64,000 nt of DNA from Streptomyces sp. GESEQ-4 (GCF_017948455.1 NZ_JAFFSU010000006.1:248001-312000), one strand, 5' to 3'. Shown: positions 25,877 to 35,793, numbered from the stretch's first letter. A program made the numbers and translations. Notes: generated from the sequence alone by a model not told the origin.

Positions 25877-28800
25877 GCGCCGCCCCCGCTGTTTCCACTG
25901 TTCCCGATGTCTCCGACGACCGAGTCGCGGATCGCGTTCGTCAGGTACATGTTGGCGAAGATCTTGTCGGCCAGCTTGCCCATGCCCGCCGCCACGAAGA
26001 TGTCGAAGAAGCCCTGGCGGTGGTACCAGCGGCCGGCGATGTTCTGGGTGATGATCGTCTTGGCGAGGCCGGTGGTGACACCGCCGATCACACCGGACGC
26101 CGCACTGGCCGCGCCCACCAGCAGCGCGTCGGTGCCGTAGAGGTGGACGGTGTTGCCGTCCTTGTCCTTCACGCCGAAGATCGCCGCGCTCGCGCTGCCG
26201 CCGATGAAGCCGGACAGGGCGCCGCCGACGATGCCGACGCCGAAGTCGTAGGTGCCCGCGCGCCAGCGGGTGACCTTCTCGTTGCCCGCGAACTCGCTCT
26301 GCCAGCTGTCGTCGTTGGGGCGCCGGGAGTAGGGCTGCCCCATGTCCATCTGGCCGAGGCCGGTCTTCCAGGGCCCGCCCCGGAACGTGGCGAGGTGCCC
26401 GGCCGAGAGGCCGCCCTTGACGCCCACGCTGACGGTCGCGCCGAAGGCCGCCTTGGCGACGTCGGTCCAGCCGAACTCGCTGCCGGTGGCGGCCGCGACG
26501 ATGCCGTAGACGACCAGGTTCATGCTGAAGTCGAGCAGCCACTCCTGGCCCATCTCGACGGCCAGCATCTGGGCGGCCTTCCCGGCGAACGGGGTGTACA
26601 CGGACTCGCCGCCGACACTGCGGCCGAAGTCCCAGCGGTTGGGCTCGCGCCACATCCGGCTGAAGCCCCGGTACTCGCCGAACGCGCCGGTGAAGTTGGT
26701 CTCACGGCCGATGAGCGTGGTCCGGCCGAAGGTGTCGCTGCTCCAGATGTATCCGGAGATGGCGCGCTGCTCCAGGAGTGTCGTGCCGGTCGGGCCGCCG
26801 TAGCGCCGCCACTGCTTGTGCCACTCCTCGCTCTCCAGGAAGGTGCCGTCGCCGAGATCCTCCTTGCGGCGGATGTCGATCCCGTTGTCGAACTCCTTCC
26901 ACACGTTGGAGTTGAAGTTCCCGCCGACGTCCGGCACGTACTCGCGCACCCGGAACGGCGCGTCGGTGGCCCAGGTGTGGATCGGGCCGGTGGCCGGGCG
27001 GGCCGGGATCTCCTGCACGGTCATGGTGTTGACGGTGGCCGGGTTGTTCGGGTCCGGAGTGGCCACCTGGTCCTGCCAGCGGGCGTCCGGCCGCCAGCCG
27101 GGGAGCACGTTGCCGTTCGCGTCGATCCAGTTCCGCACCCGGTGCGCGGCGGCGCCGCCGAAGTCCATGACGTTGCCGTAGCGGTCGATCTTGTTCCACT
27201 GCCAGGTCTCGGCGCCGGTGTTCGGGTCGCGGTGGACGCGCCAGGCGTCGACGGTGGTGCCGTCCCCGAGCAGCCGGTGCTCGCGGATCAGCCGTCCCCC
27301 GTCGAAGTCCTGGAACGACTCCCTGTCCCAGGCCCAGGTCTCCATGCCCCGGTGGTGCTGTGTGTACCGGATGCCGTGGGTGCCGTTCGAGCCCTGCCAT
27401 TGCAGGGTCTTGGCGCCCGCCGGGCCCGTGGCGGTGATCGTGATGGTGTTGTTGCCGCCGCCGGCCGGGTCGGGCCAGGTGTCCTTGCGGCCGACGACCA
27501 CGCCGTGCGGGTCGTACTTCGTCCAGTCGCCGGTGCCCGCGTGGACGTTCTGCTGGAAGGCGATGTCCCCGTTGCCCGCCTGGCCGTCCGGGCGGACGGC
27601 GGGGGCGGGCCGGTACTCGACCACCGTGCCGTCCTTGAGGCCGGTGCGGGCGACCTCCCACTGCTTGTTCGGGTCGGGCGAGTACCAGTCGCCGTCGGCC
27701 CGGTTGGGGGTGAAGCGGTCCTGGAAGAGGATGTCGCCCCGCTGGTAGCCGTGGCCCGGCGGCACGTGGAAGTCGGCGGCCACGTACGTGCGGTGGCCGT
27801 CGAGCTTGCCCGCGCCCTCGGACCAGGGCAGGTAGTTGGCCTGCCGGTTGACACCGTTGGGCAGCGGGACGTCGCCGACGGTGAGTTCGTTGCCGCTCGG
27901 CGTCTTGCCGGTCACCCGGACGACCTGTCCGTTCCTCGCGATGTCCGTCGTGACACCGCTCATGCTGACGAACCGCACACCGCGCTCCGGCAGTCCGCCG
28001 GCCGCGGGGGTGAGCTTCCACTCGTGGACCTGGTACCTGCCGTCGAAGCGCAGCCAGCTCGCGTCGGCCAGGCTGGTGGCCCGGTAGTCCCCGCTCATCG
28101 CCCAGCGGGCGAAGAACGGCGGGCGCTGCTCGGCGATCCGGTACGACTCCAGGAAGTCGCCGTTGCTCAGCGTCTTGCCGCGGTCGATCTCCTTGCCGTG
28201 CGGCGAGTGGGACATCCAGTCCCGCTTGGGGATGCCGTCCGCGCCCATCTCCACCTGGAAGTAGCGGCGTACGTCGTGCGGGCTCGGGGTGAAGCGGCCG
28301 AACTTCTCGTGGACCACGGTGTCCGCGCCGGTCTTCGGGTGGGCCATGGTGTCCGTCCAGCCCCGGCCCGGACCCCACTTCCTGGCCCCCTCCGCCAGGT
28401 GGTTGTAGTCCGCGTCGAAGCGGTGCCAGGTGCCGTGGCCCGCGCTCTGCGTCCAGACCGAACGGTCCAGGCTCGCCAGCACATGGCCGCCGTCCGGGTT
28501 CTGCTGGAAATGGCGGACGCGGGTGTCGACGCCCCGGACCGTGGTGACGTCGAAGTAGCTGCGGCCGCTCTCGCCCCAGTGCCGGGTGCCGTAGCGGACC
28601 GCCGCGCCGGCCCCGTCGAACTCGGTCCACACACCGCGCTGGTTGAAGCGGCCGAACGCGCCGACCCCGGCGGCGGAGTGGAAGGCGTCGATGGAGCCGC
28701 CGTTGCCGAACGGCAGCGGGCGGCGCTCGAACACCTCGGTGCCGGAGTGGCCGAGCAGCCGGACCCGGCCGTGGTCGATGCCCTTGAGGTCGACCGTCCC

Positions 28801-31800
28801 GCCGTCGTACCAGGGCCGGTTCCCGGCCGGTGGCACCGGGTTGCCGGCCGCGTCCAGGTGGATCCGCTGCCAGGTCGGCTTGGCGCCGGCCGGGGCCGTG
28901 TTCGGGTTCGGGTAGGTCACCTCGATGTGCTGGTCGGGCTTGATCCGGCCCTGGTGGATGACGTTGATCCGCTGGAAGTCGAGTCGGCCGTCGGCGTCGT
29001 ACCGCTTGAACTCGCCCTGGTGCGGGGCGCCGACGCCGTCGACCCGGTACTGGCCGTTCGGCTCGCGGGTGACGTTGCCGGGTGTCGGGGTCAGGTGGGC
29101 GTCCAGGACGCGGAGCTGGTTCAGGTCGGTGCGCAGGAAGCGGGTGCCGATGCCGTCGCCGAGCCGGACGGTGTCGTACAGGTGCGTGCCGTTCCCGTCG
29201 TCGACGCGGAAGACGCCGCCCTGGCCGGTGTCGGTCACCGAGTGGTCCAGCCTGCCGTTGTTGCCGTAGAGCCGGAAGCCGCCGTCCGCCTGCTCCACCC
29301 GGTGTCCACCGCCGGGCCGCGCGGTGACCTTGATGTTCGGTATCTCGACCAGGTTGTTGTCCACCAGCTCCAGGGCCCCGCCGGGGTGGACGCGGACGTT
29401 CTGGCCGACCGGCGCACCGGCCGCGTCCTGGAGCCGGACGGTGTCGATGTCGACGCGGCCGTCCGCCGCCCCGTGGACGCGGAGGGCGGTCGGCTGTTCG
29501 ACGAGGAAACTGCCGTCGGCGCGGACGGTGACATGGGAGTTCGGGATGACGGAGCCGTCGCCCTGCTTGAGTACGGCCGGTCCGTTGACCGGCGTGTGGA
29601 CGAACTCGCCGTTCGCGTGCGGGGCGGTGCCGCCGGACAGCTCCCGGACATCAGCGGTGTGGTTGCCCCTGACGTCCACGGCGACATGGTCGTTGCCGCG
29701 GAGGACGCGGAAGCCGTTGCCGTCGCCCGGCTGGGGGACGGCGGTGGCGGTCGGGTGACCGTTCAGACGGACCGTGCCCGCGGGGTCGATGCGTAGCACT
29801 CCGCCGTTCAACGCGCCGCCGTTGAGGGGGAGTTCGTCGTGCATGTGTGTGTAGTTGGCGTTGTAGAAGGCCGTACGGTTGTTGGCGGCCGGTACGCGGT
29901 ACTCGCCGCCGACGTGAGTGATGCCGCCCGGCTGGGGTGCCCCGGCCACGTCCGTGCGGATGATGCCGCCGGGCTGGCCCGCGACGGGCGTGTGGACGAA
30001 CTCGCCGTTCGCAGCGCCGCCGTTCAGGGGGCGGGCGGTATGCGTCTGAACGCCGAGGTCGTTGACCACGAGGTGCGGCTGACCGGCACCGCTCTCGATG
30101 CGGAAACCGGTCGGCTGCTGTGGCTCCACCCGGGCACCCGGCACCGGATTGCCGCCCGCGTCGAGCAGATCGTGAGTCGCACGGGTCCCCTCCGGGAAAC
30201 GGACCACGTTGCCGCCCGGCACCGGCAGAACCCGATGCACATAACCACCGTCAGCCCCGTACACCCGCAGCCAGTTGCCGCTCGCCTCCCCCACATGGAA
30301 ACCGGCGTTGCCCGGCAGGACCGTGACGTTGACGCCGGGCTGACCGGTCACACCGACCCTGCCGTTGCGGTCGATCCGCAGTGCCCCGCCGTTCAACGTG
30401 CCGCCGGTCAGCGAGAGTTCGTCGTACGCGTGCGTGAAGTTGGCGTCGTAGACGACCGTGCGGTTGCCCGGCCCGGGGACGCGGTACTCGCCGCCGACGT
30501 GGGTGATGCCGCCCGGCTGGGGTGCCCCTGCCGCGTCGGTACGGATGATCCCGCCGGGCTGGCCCGCGACGGGCGTGTGGACGAACTCGCCGTTCGCAGC
30601 GCCGCCGTTCAGGGGGCGGGCCGTGTGCGTCTGAACACCCAGGTCGTTGACCACGAGGTGCGGCTGACCGCCACCGCTCTCGATCCGGAAACCGGTCGGC
30701 TGCTGTATCTCCACCCGGGCACCCGGCACCGGAGTGCCGCCGGCGTCGAGCAGATCGTGAGTCGCACGGGTCCCCTCCGGGAAACGGACCACGTTGCCGC
30801 CCGGCACCGGCAGAACCCGATGCACATAACCACCGTCAGCCCCGTACACCCGCAGCCAGTTGCCGCTCGCCTCACCCACATGGAAACCGGCGTTGCCTGG
30901 CAGAACCGTGACGTTCACGCCGGGACGACCGACCACGCCGACCGTGCCGTTGGCATCGATCCGCAGCACCCCGCCGTTCAACGCGCCACCGCTCAACGGG
31001 AGTTCGTCATACGCGTGCGTGAAGTTGGCGTCGTAGACGACCGTACGGTTGCCCGGCCCCGGGACGCGGAACTCGCCGCCGACCTGCGTGATGCCGCCCG
31101 GCTGGACTGCTCCCGCCGCGTCGAGGTGCCGTATCGCGCCTGTGCCGCCCGGCAGTACGTCGATGCCGACCGTCGTACCGCCGAAGTGGCCGCCCCGCAG
31201 GGTGATCTGGTGCTCGGCGCCGACCAGACGGGTGCCGTGGGCGTCGACGTCGAAGTCCCAGTGGCGGGTCTCGCCGCCGTTGACGTGCTCGACACGGACG
31301 ACGTTGCCCTGGCCGGTCTGTTCCGCGCGCAGTCCCTGGACGCCGTTCGGGTTGACGATGTTCGGCCGGGAGCCGGGCGTGATGTCGACGCGGACGCCGT
31401 TCAGGCCGGGCACGTTGACGGCGTGGGCGGGTGCGGTGTTGGTTTCGGAGGGTCCGGCCGTGGTGATGTGCGGCGGCGGGGCCTGACTCGGGAGGGTCTG
31501 GAGCTCGATGCCCCGGACGACCTGGGTGCCGATCTGCTGGTGGTTCAGGGCGGCGCTCAGGTGGTAGTCGGTCCGGCGGACCGAGCCGTCGCCGAGGTCC
31601 TGCTCCACCCGCAGGAACTGGTTGCCTCCGCCCTGCGGTGTCTCGTACGTCGCCCGGACTCCCGGCGTGGCGGGGACGACCCGCGGTCCGGTGGCCGTCG
31701 GGGTGACTTCGACCCGTACGTGGGGCAGCCCGGGGATGTTGGTGAAGGTGTGCTGGAGGTCCAGCACCTGGTCGTTCTGCATGAAGACCCGGATGGTGCG

Positions 31801-34641
31801 GTGCTGGTCACGGAACGCGGCCAGGTCGACGCGGCCGAGCTGGGGCAGGTCGGCGAGGAGGCTGTCGTTGCCGGGCAGGCCCAGGCCGCCGTTCTTGGCC
31901 GGTCCCCCGGTGCCGGCTGGCGGTACGTGCGAGGCCGGGGTGCCGTCGAGCCCGCCCGTGGGGGTGTGCTGGACTCCGCCCGGTGCCGGGGGCGCGGTCA
32001 GCGCGTTCGCCGGCGCCGGGTTCACCGCGGGCGTACCGCTGACGGGCACGTCCACCCGACCGAGAGCGGATGCGGGCGGTGCGTCGACGTGGGCGGCCCC
32101 GGCCGGGACGTCCGACGCGACCCCTGTCGGTCCGCCCGCGTTGCCGGTGACGGGGAGGTCGACGCGTCCCACGGACGGCACGTTCACGCTCCCGGCGGCC
32201 GGAACGTCGAAGCGCCCCACGGACGGCACGTTCACACTTCCCGCGCCCGGGACATCCACCCGCCCCACCGTCGGCACGTTCACCCCACCCGTGGCCGGCA
32301 CATCCACCCGACCCACCGGCGCCACACCCACACCACCCGCGGCCGGCACATCCACCCGCCCCACGGCCGACAGATTCACCCCACCCGCCGCCGGCACATC
32401 CACCCGACCCACGGCCGACAGATTCACCCCACCCGCCGCCGGCACATCCACCCGACCCACGGCCGACAGGTTCACGTTCACGCTCGTGACCGACGGGACG
32501 TCCACGCGGCCGACGGACGGTGCGTTCATGGTGCCGACCGACGGGACGTCGACCCGGCCCAGGGTCGAGCCGACGCCGTTGACCGAGGGGATGTCGGTGA
32601 TCCGGGCGGCCATCCCCGGGGCGTCCAGCCGCGCCGTCGTGGGGCCGTTCGCCAGCGCCCCGGGGCTCGGCACGTTGACCTGGTGCGCGCCCACCGCGGC
32701 GACGTCCGGCGCGGCCCCCATGTTCACCGTGGGCACGTTGACCTGCCCGAGGCCCATCGTGGGCACGTTGACCTGGGCGACGGCCGGGACGTCGACCTGG
32801 CCGACGGACGGTGTCTGCACGGAACCGACGCCGTGCGCCGAGGGGATGTCGGTGACCCGCGCGTCCACCGAGGGCATGTCCACCCGCACCGCGGTCGGAC
32901 CGGACGCCACCGAACTGAGACTCGGTACGTCGATCCGGGCGGCGCCGACCGCCGCGATGTCCCCCACCGCGATGTCGGCGCCCCGGAAGGCGCCCGTGCC
33001 GACCGCTCCGACCTGGCTGATCTGGCCCAGCTGCGGCATGTTCATGTTGCCGAGCCCGCTCAGCTGGGGCACGTTGACGCCGCCGAGCCCGGCCAGTGGG
33101 GGCATGTGCGCACCGCTGAGTCCGGAAACGGCCGGCAGGTCGGTGATGCGGGCGCCGATGGCGGGGACGGGCGCGTTGAAGGACCCGCCGAGCCCGCTCA
33201 GTCCGCCGGTGAGGTTGACGTTGCCGATCGAGGGCGACAGGTCCAGCGGCGGCAGCTTCGTCAGCCCCGAGCCGAGTCCGCCGGCCGGGGTGGGAGTGAA
33301 GCCGGTCAGGTTGACGTGCGACAGTCCGCCCAGGTCGGCCCCGGGCCGCAGCAGCGTGAGCCCCGACGCCGCGGCGCCGCTGATCTTGCTGGACGCGCCG
33401 AGGAACTGGCCCCCGGCGAAGGCCCCGTACCGGTACATGCCGAAGACACCGCGGTCGATGACGCCGATCCTGAGCGCGAAGAGCAGGCCGTTGCCCATCT
33501 CGTCCGCGGCGACCGGCAGGAAGAACCGCAGCCCGTTGAGCCCGCGCACGCCGTTCAGCATCGTGTGGCCCAGCGAACTGCCCAGCCTCCCGATGCCACC
33601 CAGGCCGCTGATCACGCTGCGCACCGCGAAGAAGCTCTTCGCGCCCAGCAGGTTGATGACGGTCAGTTCGGTGGCCGCCGGGAGGACGCTGAAGCCCTTG
33701 CCGAGGCCGACCCCGCCCAGGGTGAAGCCCTTGAGTCCCGGCATGAAGGCCAGACCGGGCGTGAACTTCATCCCGTTGATGCCGCGCAGACCGTTCAGCC
33801 AGACTCCGGTGGCCCGGAAGGTGTCGTCGATGCCGAGGGTCAGCCGGCCGAGCAGCCCGAACGCGTTGGGCCCGCCCAGGAACAGGGTCTTGCCGCCCTG
33901 GAAGGCGGAGACACCGGCCCCCTTCAGCCCCTTGAACACCGCGCCGACGTTGATGCCCTTGGTGGTGGGCGCGATGACGCCCAGGATGGAGAGCACCAGT
34001 TCGGTGACGCTCGCCTTGCCCTGGGAGAAGTCCACCGCCGTCTTGATCAGCAGCGCCACGTTGAGCCCGATGGCGAACAGGGCCAGCGGACCGCCGACGA
34101 TGATCGCGGGGATGATGAGGATCAGCGCCAGCCAGCCCAGCGCCTTCCAGAACTCCTCGCACTCGTCGATCGGCGAGGCGATGCTCTCCGCCGCCGTGGT
34201 CAGCGCGGTCGCCGCCGTCTCGGCGGCGTCCGACAGGATGCTCCCCGCGTCCTCGGCGGTTGACTTGTGGCCCTCGCGTCCCTCGTCGTCGTCCTCGGCC
34301 AGCCCGGCCGCCGCGGTCAGGGCGGCGTCGGCCCGCTCCTGCTGGGCGCGCATCACACCGACGTAGGTCCGCAGCGCGGCCTGGGCGTCCTGGTGGGCCT
34401 GCCGGAACGTGGAGACGTAGTTGCGCAGATCGCCGTCGATCACCTTGCGCAGCGCGTCCGCCGTCTCGCCGACGAAGGCCCCGTCCGTGGTGTTCTTGAT
34501 CTCCGTCAGTCCGGTGTCGATGGTGTCCGCCAGAGTGACCAGTTCGCCCTGCGAGGTGATGATCTCGTCGATCCGGGCGGCATCGCCCGGGGTGGGGTCA
34601 CTGCCGAGGCCGAGCGCGCTCCAGTCGGCGGGACGAGCCAT
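25873..34641 (-). CDS. Giant (2,922 aa) T7SS-type secreted or surface protein
   Basis: The ATG at 34641 has AAGGAGG eight bases upstream. Residues 1-170 are helical and begin RPADWSALGLGSDPTPGD, the opening of the putative T7SS secretion domain seen in Streptomyces polymorphic toxins. About 170-230 are strongly hydrophobic (ALGWLALILIIPAIIVGGPL). About 260-700 are Gly/hydrophobic-rich; about 690-870 hold 16-residue repeats (GRVDVPAAGGVNLSAV); about 1180-1575 hold two near-identical 195-residue repeats; about 1600-2600 are Trp/Tyr/Asp-rich beta units; the last 250 residues are Gly-rich with several hydrophobic helices. There is no Sec signal, no recognisable catalytic toxin domain and no evident immunity gene. 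It may be a surface fibre or tube rather than a toxin; that is inference. First gene of the leftward operon. Confidence 0.8.
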   Translation of the reverse strand: MARPADWSALGLGSDPTPGDAARIDEIITSQGELVTLADTIDTGLTEIKNTTDGAFVGETADALRKVIDGDLRNYVSTFRQAHQDAQAALRTYVGVMRAQQERADAALTAAAGLAEDDDEGREGHKSTAEDAGSILSDAAETAATALTTAAESIASPIDECEEFWKALGWLALILIIPAIIVGGPLALFAIGLNVALLIKTAVDFSQGKASVTELVLSILGVIAPTTKGINVGAVFKGLKGAGVSAFQGGKTLFLGGPNAFGLLGRLTLGIDDTFRATGVWLNGLRGINGMKFTPGLAFMPGLKGFTLGGVGLGKGFSVLPAATELTVINLLGAKSFFAVRSVISGLGGIGRLGSSLGHTMLNGVRGLNGLRFFLPVAADEMGNGLLFALRIGVIDRGVFGMYRYGAFAGGQFLGASSKISGAAASGLTLLRPGADLGGLSHVNLTGFTPTPAGGLGSGLTKLPPLDLSPSIGNVNLTGGLSGLGGSFNAPVPAIGARITDLPAVSGLSGAHMPPLAGLGGVNVPQLSGLGNMNMPQLGQISQVGAVGTGAFRGADIAVGDIAAVGAARIDVPSLSSVASGPTAVRVDMPSVDARVTDIPSAHGVGSVQTPSVGQVDVPAVAQVNVPTMGLGQVNVPTVNMGAAPDVAAVGAHQVNVPSPGALANGPTTARLDAPGMAARITDIPSVNGVGSTLGRVDVPSVGTMNAPSVGRVDVPSVTSVNVNLSAVGRVDVPAAGGVNLSAVGRVDVPAAGGVNLSAVGRVDVPAAGGVGVAPVGRVDVPATGGVNVPTVGRVDVPGAGSVNVPSVGRFDVPAAGSVNVPSVGRVDLPVTGNAGGPTGVASDVPAGAAHVDAPPASALGRVDVPVSGTPAVNPAPANALTAPPAPGGVQHTPTGGLDGTPASHVPPAGTGGPAKNGGLGLPGNDSLLADLPQLGRVDLAAFRDQHRTIRVFMQNDQVLDLQHTFTNIPGLPHVRVEVTPTATGPRVVPATPGVRATYETPQGGGNQFLRVEQDLGDGSVRRTDYHLSAALNHQQIGTQVVRGIELQTLPSQAPPPHITTAGPSETNTAPAHAVNVPGLNGVRVDITPGSRPNIVNPNGVQGLRAEQTGQGNVVRVEHVNGGETRHWDFDVDAHGTRLVGAEHQITLRGGHFGGTTVGIDVLPGGTGAIRHLDAAGAVQPGGITQVGGEFRVPGPGNRTVVYDANFTHAYDELPLSGGALNGGVLRIDANGTVGVVGRPGVNVTVLPGNAGFHVGEASGNWLRVYGADGGYVHRVLPVPGGNVVRFPEGTRATHDLLDAGGTPVPGARVEIQQPTGFRIESGGGQPHLVVNDLGVQTHTARPLNGGAANGEFVHTPVAGQPGGIIRTDAAGAPQPGGITHVGGEYRVPGPGNRTVVYDANFTHAYDELSLTGGTLNGGALRIDRNGRVGVTGQPGVNVTVLPGNAGFHVGEASGNWLRVYGADGGYVHRVLPVPGGNVVRFPEGTRATHDLLDAGGNPVPGARVEPQQPTGFRIESGAGQPHLVVNDLGVQTHTARPLNGGAANGEFVHTPVAGQPGGIIRTDVAGAPQPGGITHVGGEYRVPAANNRTAFYNANYTHMHDELPLNGGALNGGVLRIDPAGTVRLNGHPTATAVPQPGDGNGFRVLRGNDHVAVDVRGNHTADVRELSGGTAPHANGEFVHTPVNGPAVLKQGDGSVIPNSHVTVRADGSFLVEQPTALRVHGAADGRVDIDTVRLQDAAGAPVGQNVRVHPGGALELVDNNLVEIPNIKVTARPGGGHRVEQADGGFRLYGNNGRLDHSVTDTGQGGVFRVDDGNGTHLYDTVRLGDGIGTRFLRTDLNQLRVLDAHLTPTPGNVTREPNGQYRVDGVGAPHQGEFKRYDADGRLDFQRINVIHQGRIKPDQHIEVTYPNPNTAPAGAKPTWQRIHLDAAGNPVPPAGNRPWYDGGTVDLKGIDHGRVRLLGHSGTEVFERRPLPFGNGGSIDAFHSAAGVGAFGRFNQRGVWTEFDGAGAAVRYGTRHWGESGRSYFDVTTVRGVDTRVRHFQQNPDGGHVLASLDRSVWTQSAGHGTWHRFDADYNHLAEGARKWGPGRGWTDTMAHPKTGADTVVHEKFGRFTPSPHDVRRYFQVEMGADGIPKRDWMSHSPHGKEIDRGKTLSNGDFLESYRIAEQRPPFFARWAMSGDYRATSLADASWLRFDGRYQVHEWKLTPAAGGLPERGVRFVSMSGVTTDIARNGQVVRVTGKTPSGNELTVGDVPLPNGVNRQANYLPWSEGAGKLDGHRTYVAADFHVPPGHGYQRGDILFQDRFTPNRADGDWYSPDPNKQWEVARTGLKDGTVVEYRPAPAVRPDGQAGNGDIAFQQNVHAGTGDWTKYDPHGVVVGRKDTWPDPAGGGNNTITITATGPAGAKTLQWQGSNGTHGIRYTQHHRGMETWAWDRESFQDFDGGRLIREHRLLGDGTTVDAWRVHRDPNTGAETWQWNKIDRYGNVMDFGGAAAHRVRNWIDANGNVLPGWRPDARWQDQVATPDPNNPATVNTMTVQEIPARPATGPIHTWATDAPFRVREYVPDVGGNFNSNVWKEFDNGIDIRRKEDLGDGTFLESEEWHKQWRRYGGPTGTTLLEQRAISGYIWSSDTFGRTTLIGRETNFTGAFGEYRGFSRMWREPNRWDFGRSVGGESVYTPFAGKAAQMLAVEMGQEWLLDFSMNLVVYGIVAAATGSEFGWTDVAKAAFGATVSVGVKGGLSAGHLATFRGGPWKTGLGQMDMGQPYSRRPNDDSWQSEFAGNEKVTRWRAGTYDFGVGIVGGALSGFIGGSASAAIFGVKDKDGNTVHLYGTDALLVGAASAASGVIGGVTTGLAKTIITQNIAGRWYHRQGFFDIFVAAGMGKLADKIFANMYLTNAIRDSVVGDIGNSGNSGGGA
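29900..31090 (-). repeat. 585-bp tandem repeat (195 codons), two copies plus partial
   Basis: The same GTGATGCCGCCCGGCTGG segment recurs at 29918, 30503 and 31088, spaced exactly 585 bases, and the DNA between is almost identical. It lies within the giant-protein gene and keeps the frame. Confidence 0.9.
32140..32484 (-). repeat. 48-bp coding tandem repeat (16 aa)
   Basis: ACGGCCGACAG recurs at 32363, 32411 and 32459 (48-base spacing), encoding GRVDVPAAGGVNLSAV units; flanking units are degenerate copies of the same pattern. Confidence 0.88.
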
Positions 34642-34729
34642 CGGGGGCGCCTCCTTCTGCTTGCGGGACGTGCGTCGGGACGCACCCGGACGTGACGTGG
34701 GACGTACGTACGGGCCGTCGTCTGTCCCG

Positions 34730-34810
34730 TCCACGCACCGGGACCCCGAGATGGTTCAACGCACGGGAAAACAGTGTCTGTTGAACCTTTCCGGGGTCCT
34801 GGTGCGTGGA
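34730..34810. promoter_or_regulatory. 81-bp near-palindrome carrying two divergent ECF-type promoters
   Basis: Centred on 34770. Of the 31 position pairs from 10 to 40 bases out, 27 are complementary: GGTTCAAC/GTTGAACC, GGACCCCG/CGGGGTCC and TCCACGCACC/GGTGCGTGGA. Each half reads TGAACC, 17 bases, CGTGGA outward (rightward 34782-34810, leftward 34758-34730), matching the AAC-type -35 and CGT-type -10 of ECF promoters. Transcripts would start near 34817 and 34723 and feed the ESAT-6-like operon and the giant-protein operon. Confidence 0.7.
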
Positions 34811-34851
34811 GGGGGCGGAAGAGGCGGACGGGACACCAGGAGGTACGACGC

Positions 34852-35793
34852 GTGGCGGACTTCTCCGTCGACTACTCGGCCCTGCACACGGTCCAGAAGA
34901 AGATGCACGACCTGGCCGACCAGGCCGACTCGGGCGGCGCGACCGGGGCGTTCAAGGAGGTGGGCGAGGACACCTCCAGCGAGCGCAGGGCGGTCTTCGG
35001 CGACTCCGGTCTCTCCTCCGCGTTCAACCTCTTCTACCGCCGCTCCAGCTCCCGTACGAAGCAGGCCAAGGACGGGCTCGGCCAACTGGCCGACGTTTTC
35101 AGCTCCGTCGCCAACACCTTCTTCGACGCCGACGCCCAGCTCTCCAGCGCGGCGGGGCTGATGGGCTCCAGCATCGGCCTCGACGAATGGAAGAACGACA
35201 CGGCGGCGTACGAGGCCTGGCAGGAGGACAAGACCGCCTGGGACGCCTACCTCGACAAGATCGGCGCCGGCGAGTACTTCGACCAGCACCCGGACGCCGA
35301 CATCGGTGAGGTCTGCCGGGCGGACGGCGCCCCTTCCTGGTGCGAGACCTGGCAGAACGACGAGGATGCCCCCGATCCGCCGGGCCCCGCTCCGGAGAAG
35401 CCCTCCGCCGACCCGCCGACCGAGTACACCTACGAGGACGAGCACGGGACGGTCGAGGTCAAGGTCGAGCTGAACGACCAGCACGACGTCATGAAGGAGA
35501 CGTCGACGATCACCACCCCCGACGGCCAGTCCTACACGTCGGTCACCACGTACGACTCCGCCCCGAAGATCATCGATCCGGAGGGCAACGGCACCAAGGA
35601 CGCCTTCGACGCCCGCGACTACACCATGGTCACCACCTACGCGGACGGTTCGAAGACCACCAGCGTCTTCGCGATCAGCGACGACGGCTCGGGAACCATG
35701 ACGAGCACCGATCAGGACGGCAAGGTCACCGTCTCCACCCGCTCCGGCCCGGACGCGGAATGGGTGACCCCCGAAGACGACGAAGAAGAGTAG
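34852..35793 (+). CDS. ESAT-6-like helical protein with acidic C-terminal domain
   Basis: 313 residues from the GTG at 34852, chosen for AGGAGG eight bases upstream. The N-terminal 110 residues look like a helical pair of the WXG100/LXG type (DYSALHTVQKKMHDLADQAD then AKDGLGQLADVFSSVANTFF). A middle segment has WQEDKTAWDAYLDKIG and two Cys (EVCRADGAPSWC). The C-terminal 120 residues are Asp/Thr-rich with repeated DG-turn beta motifs (TPDGQSYTS, YADGSKTTS, DQDGKVTVS). No signal peptide. It leads the three-gene rightward operon and probably is a T7SS-type substrate; family not recognised with certainty. Confidence 0.65.
   Translation: MADFSVDYSALHTVQKKMHDLADQADSGGATGAFKEVGEDTSSERRAVFGDSGLSSAFNLFYRRSSSRTKQAKDGLGQLADVFSSVANTFFDADAQLSSAAGLMGSSIGLDEWKNDTAAYEAWQEDKTAWDAYLDKIGAGEYFDQHPDADIGEVCRADGAPSWCETWQNDEDAPDPPGPAPEKPSADPPTEYTYEDEHGTVEVKVELNDQHDVMKETSTITTPDGQSYTSVTTYDSAPKIIDPEGNGTKDAFDARDYTMVTTYADGSKTTSVFAISDDGSGTMTSTDQDGKVTVSTRSGPDAEWVTPEDDEEE

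Noticed and set aside
32315..32475. CRISPR-like spaced repeats
   Set aside because: The 48-bp units are contiguous, without unique spacers, keep the reading frame and encode 16-residue repeats.
29839..34263. Long + strand ORF (about 1,470 codons) opposite the giant-protein gene
   Set aside because: No ribosome site or domain; His/Arg/Asp-rich mirror of the repeats. The minus strand has a strong ribosome site and a T7SS-type N-terminus.
25873..34641. Rhs/YD-repeat toxin
   Set aside because: No YD-repeat consensus, no RHS core motif, and no variable toxin tip or adjacent immunity gene was found.
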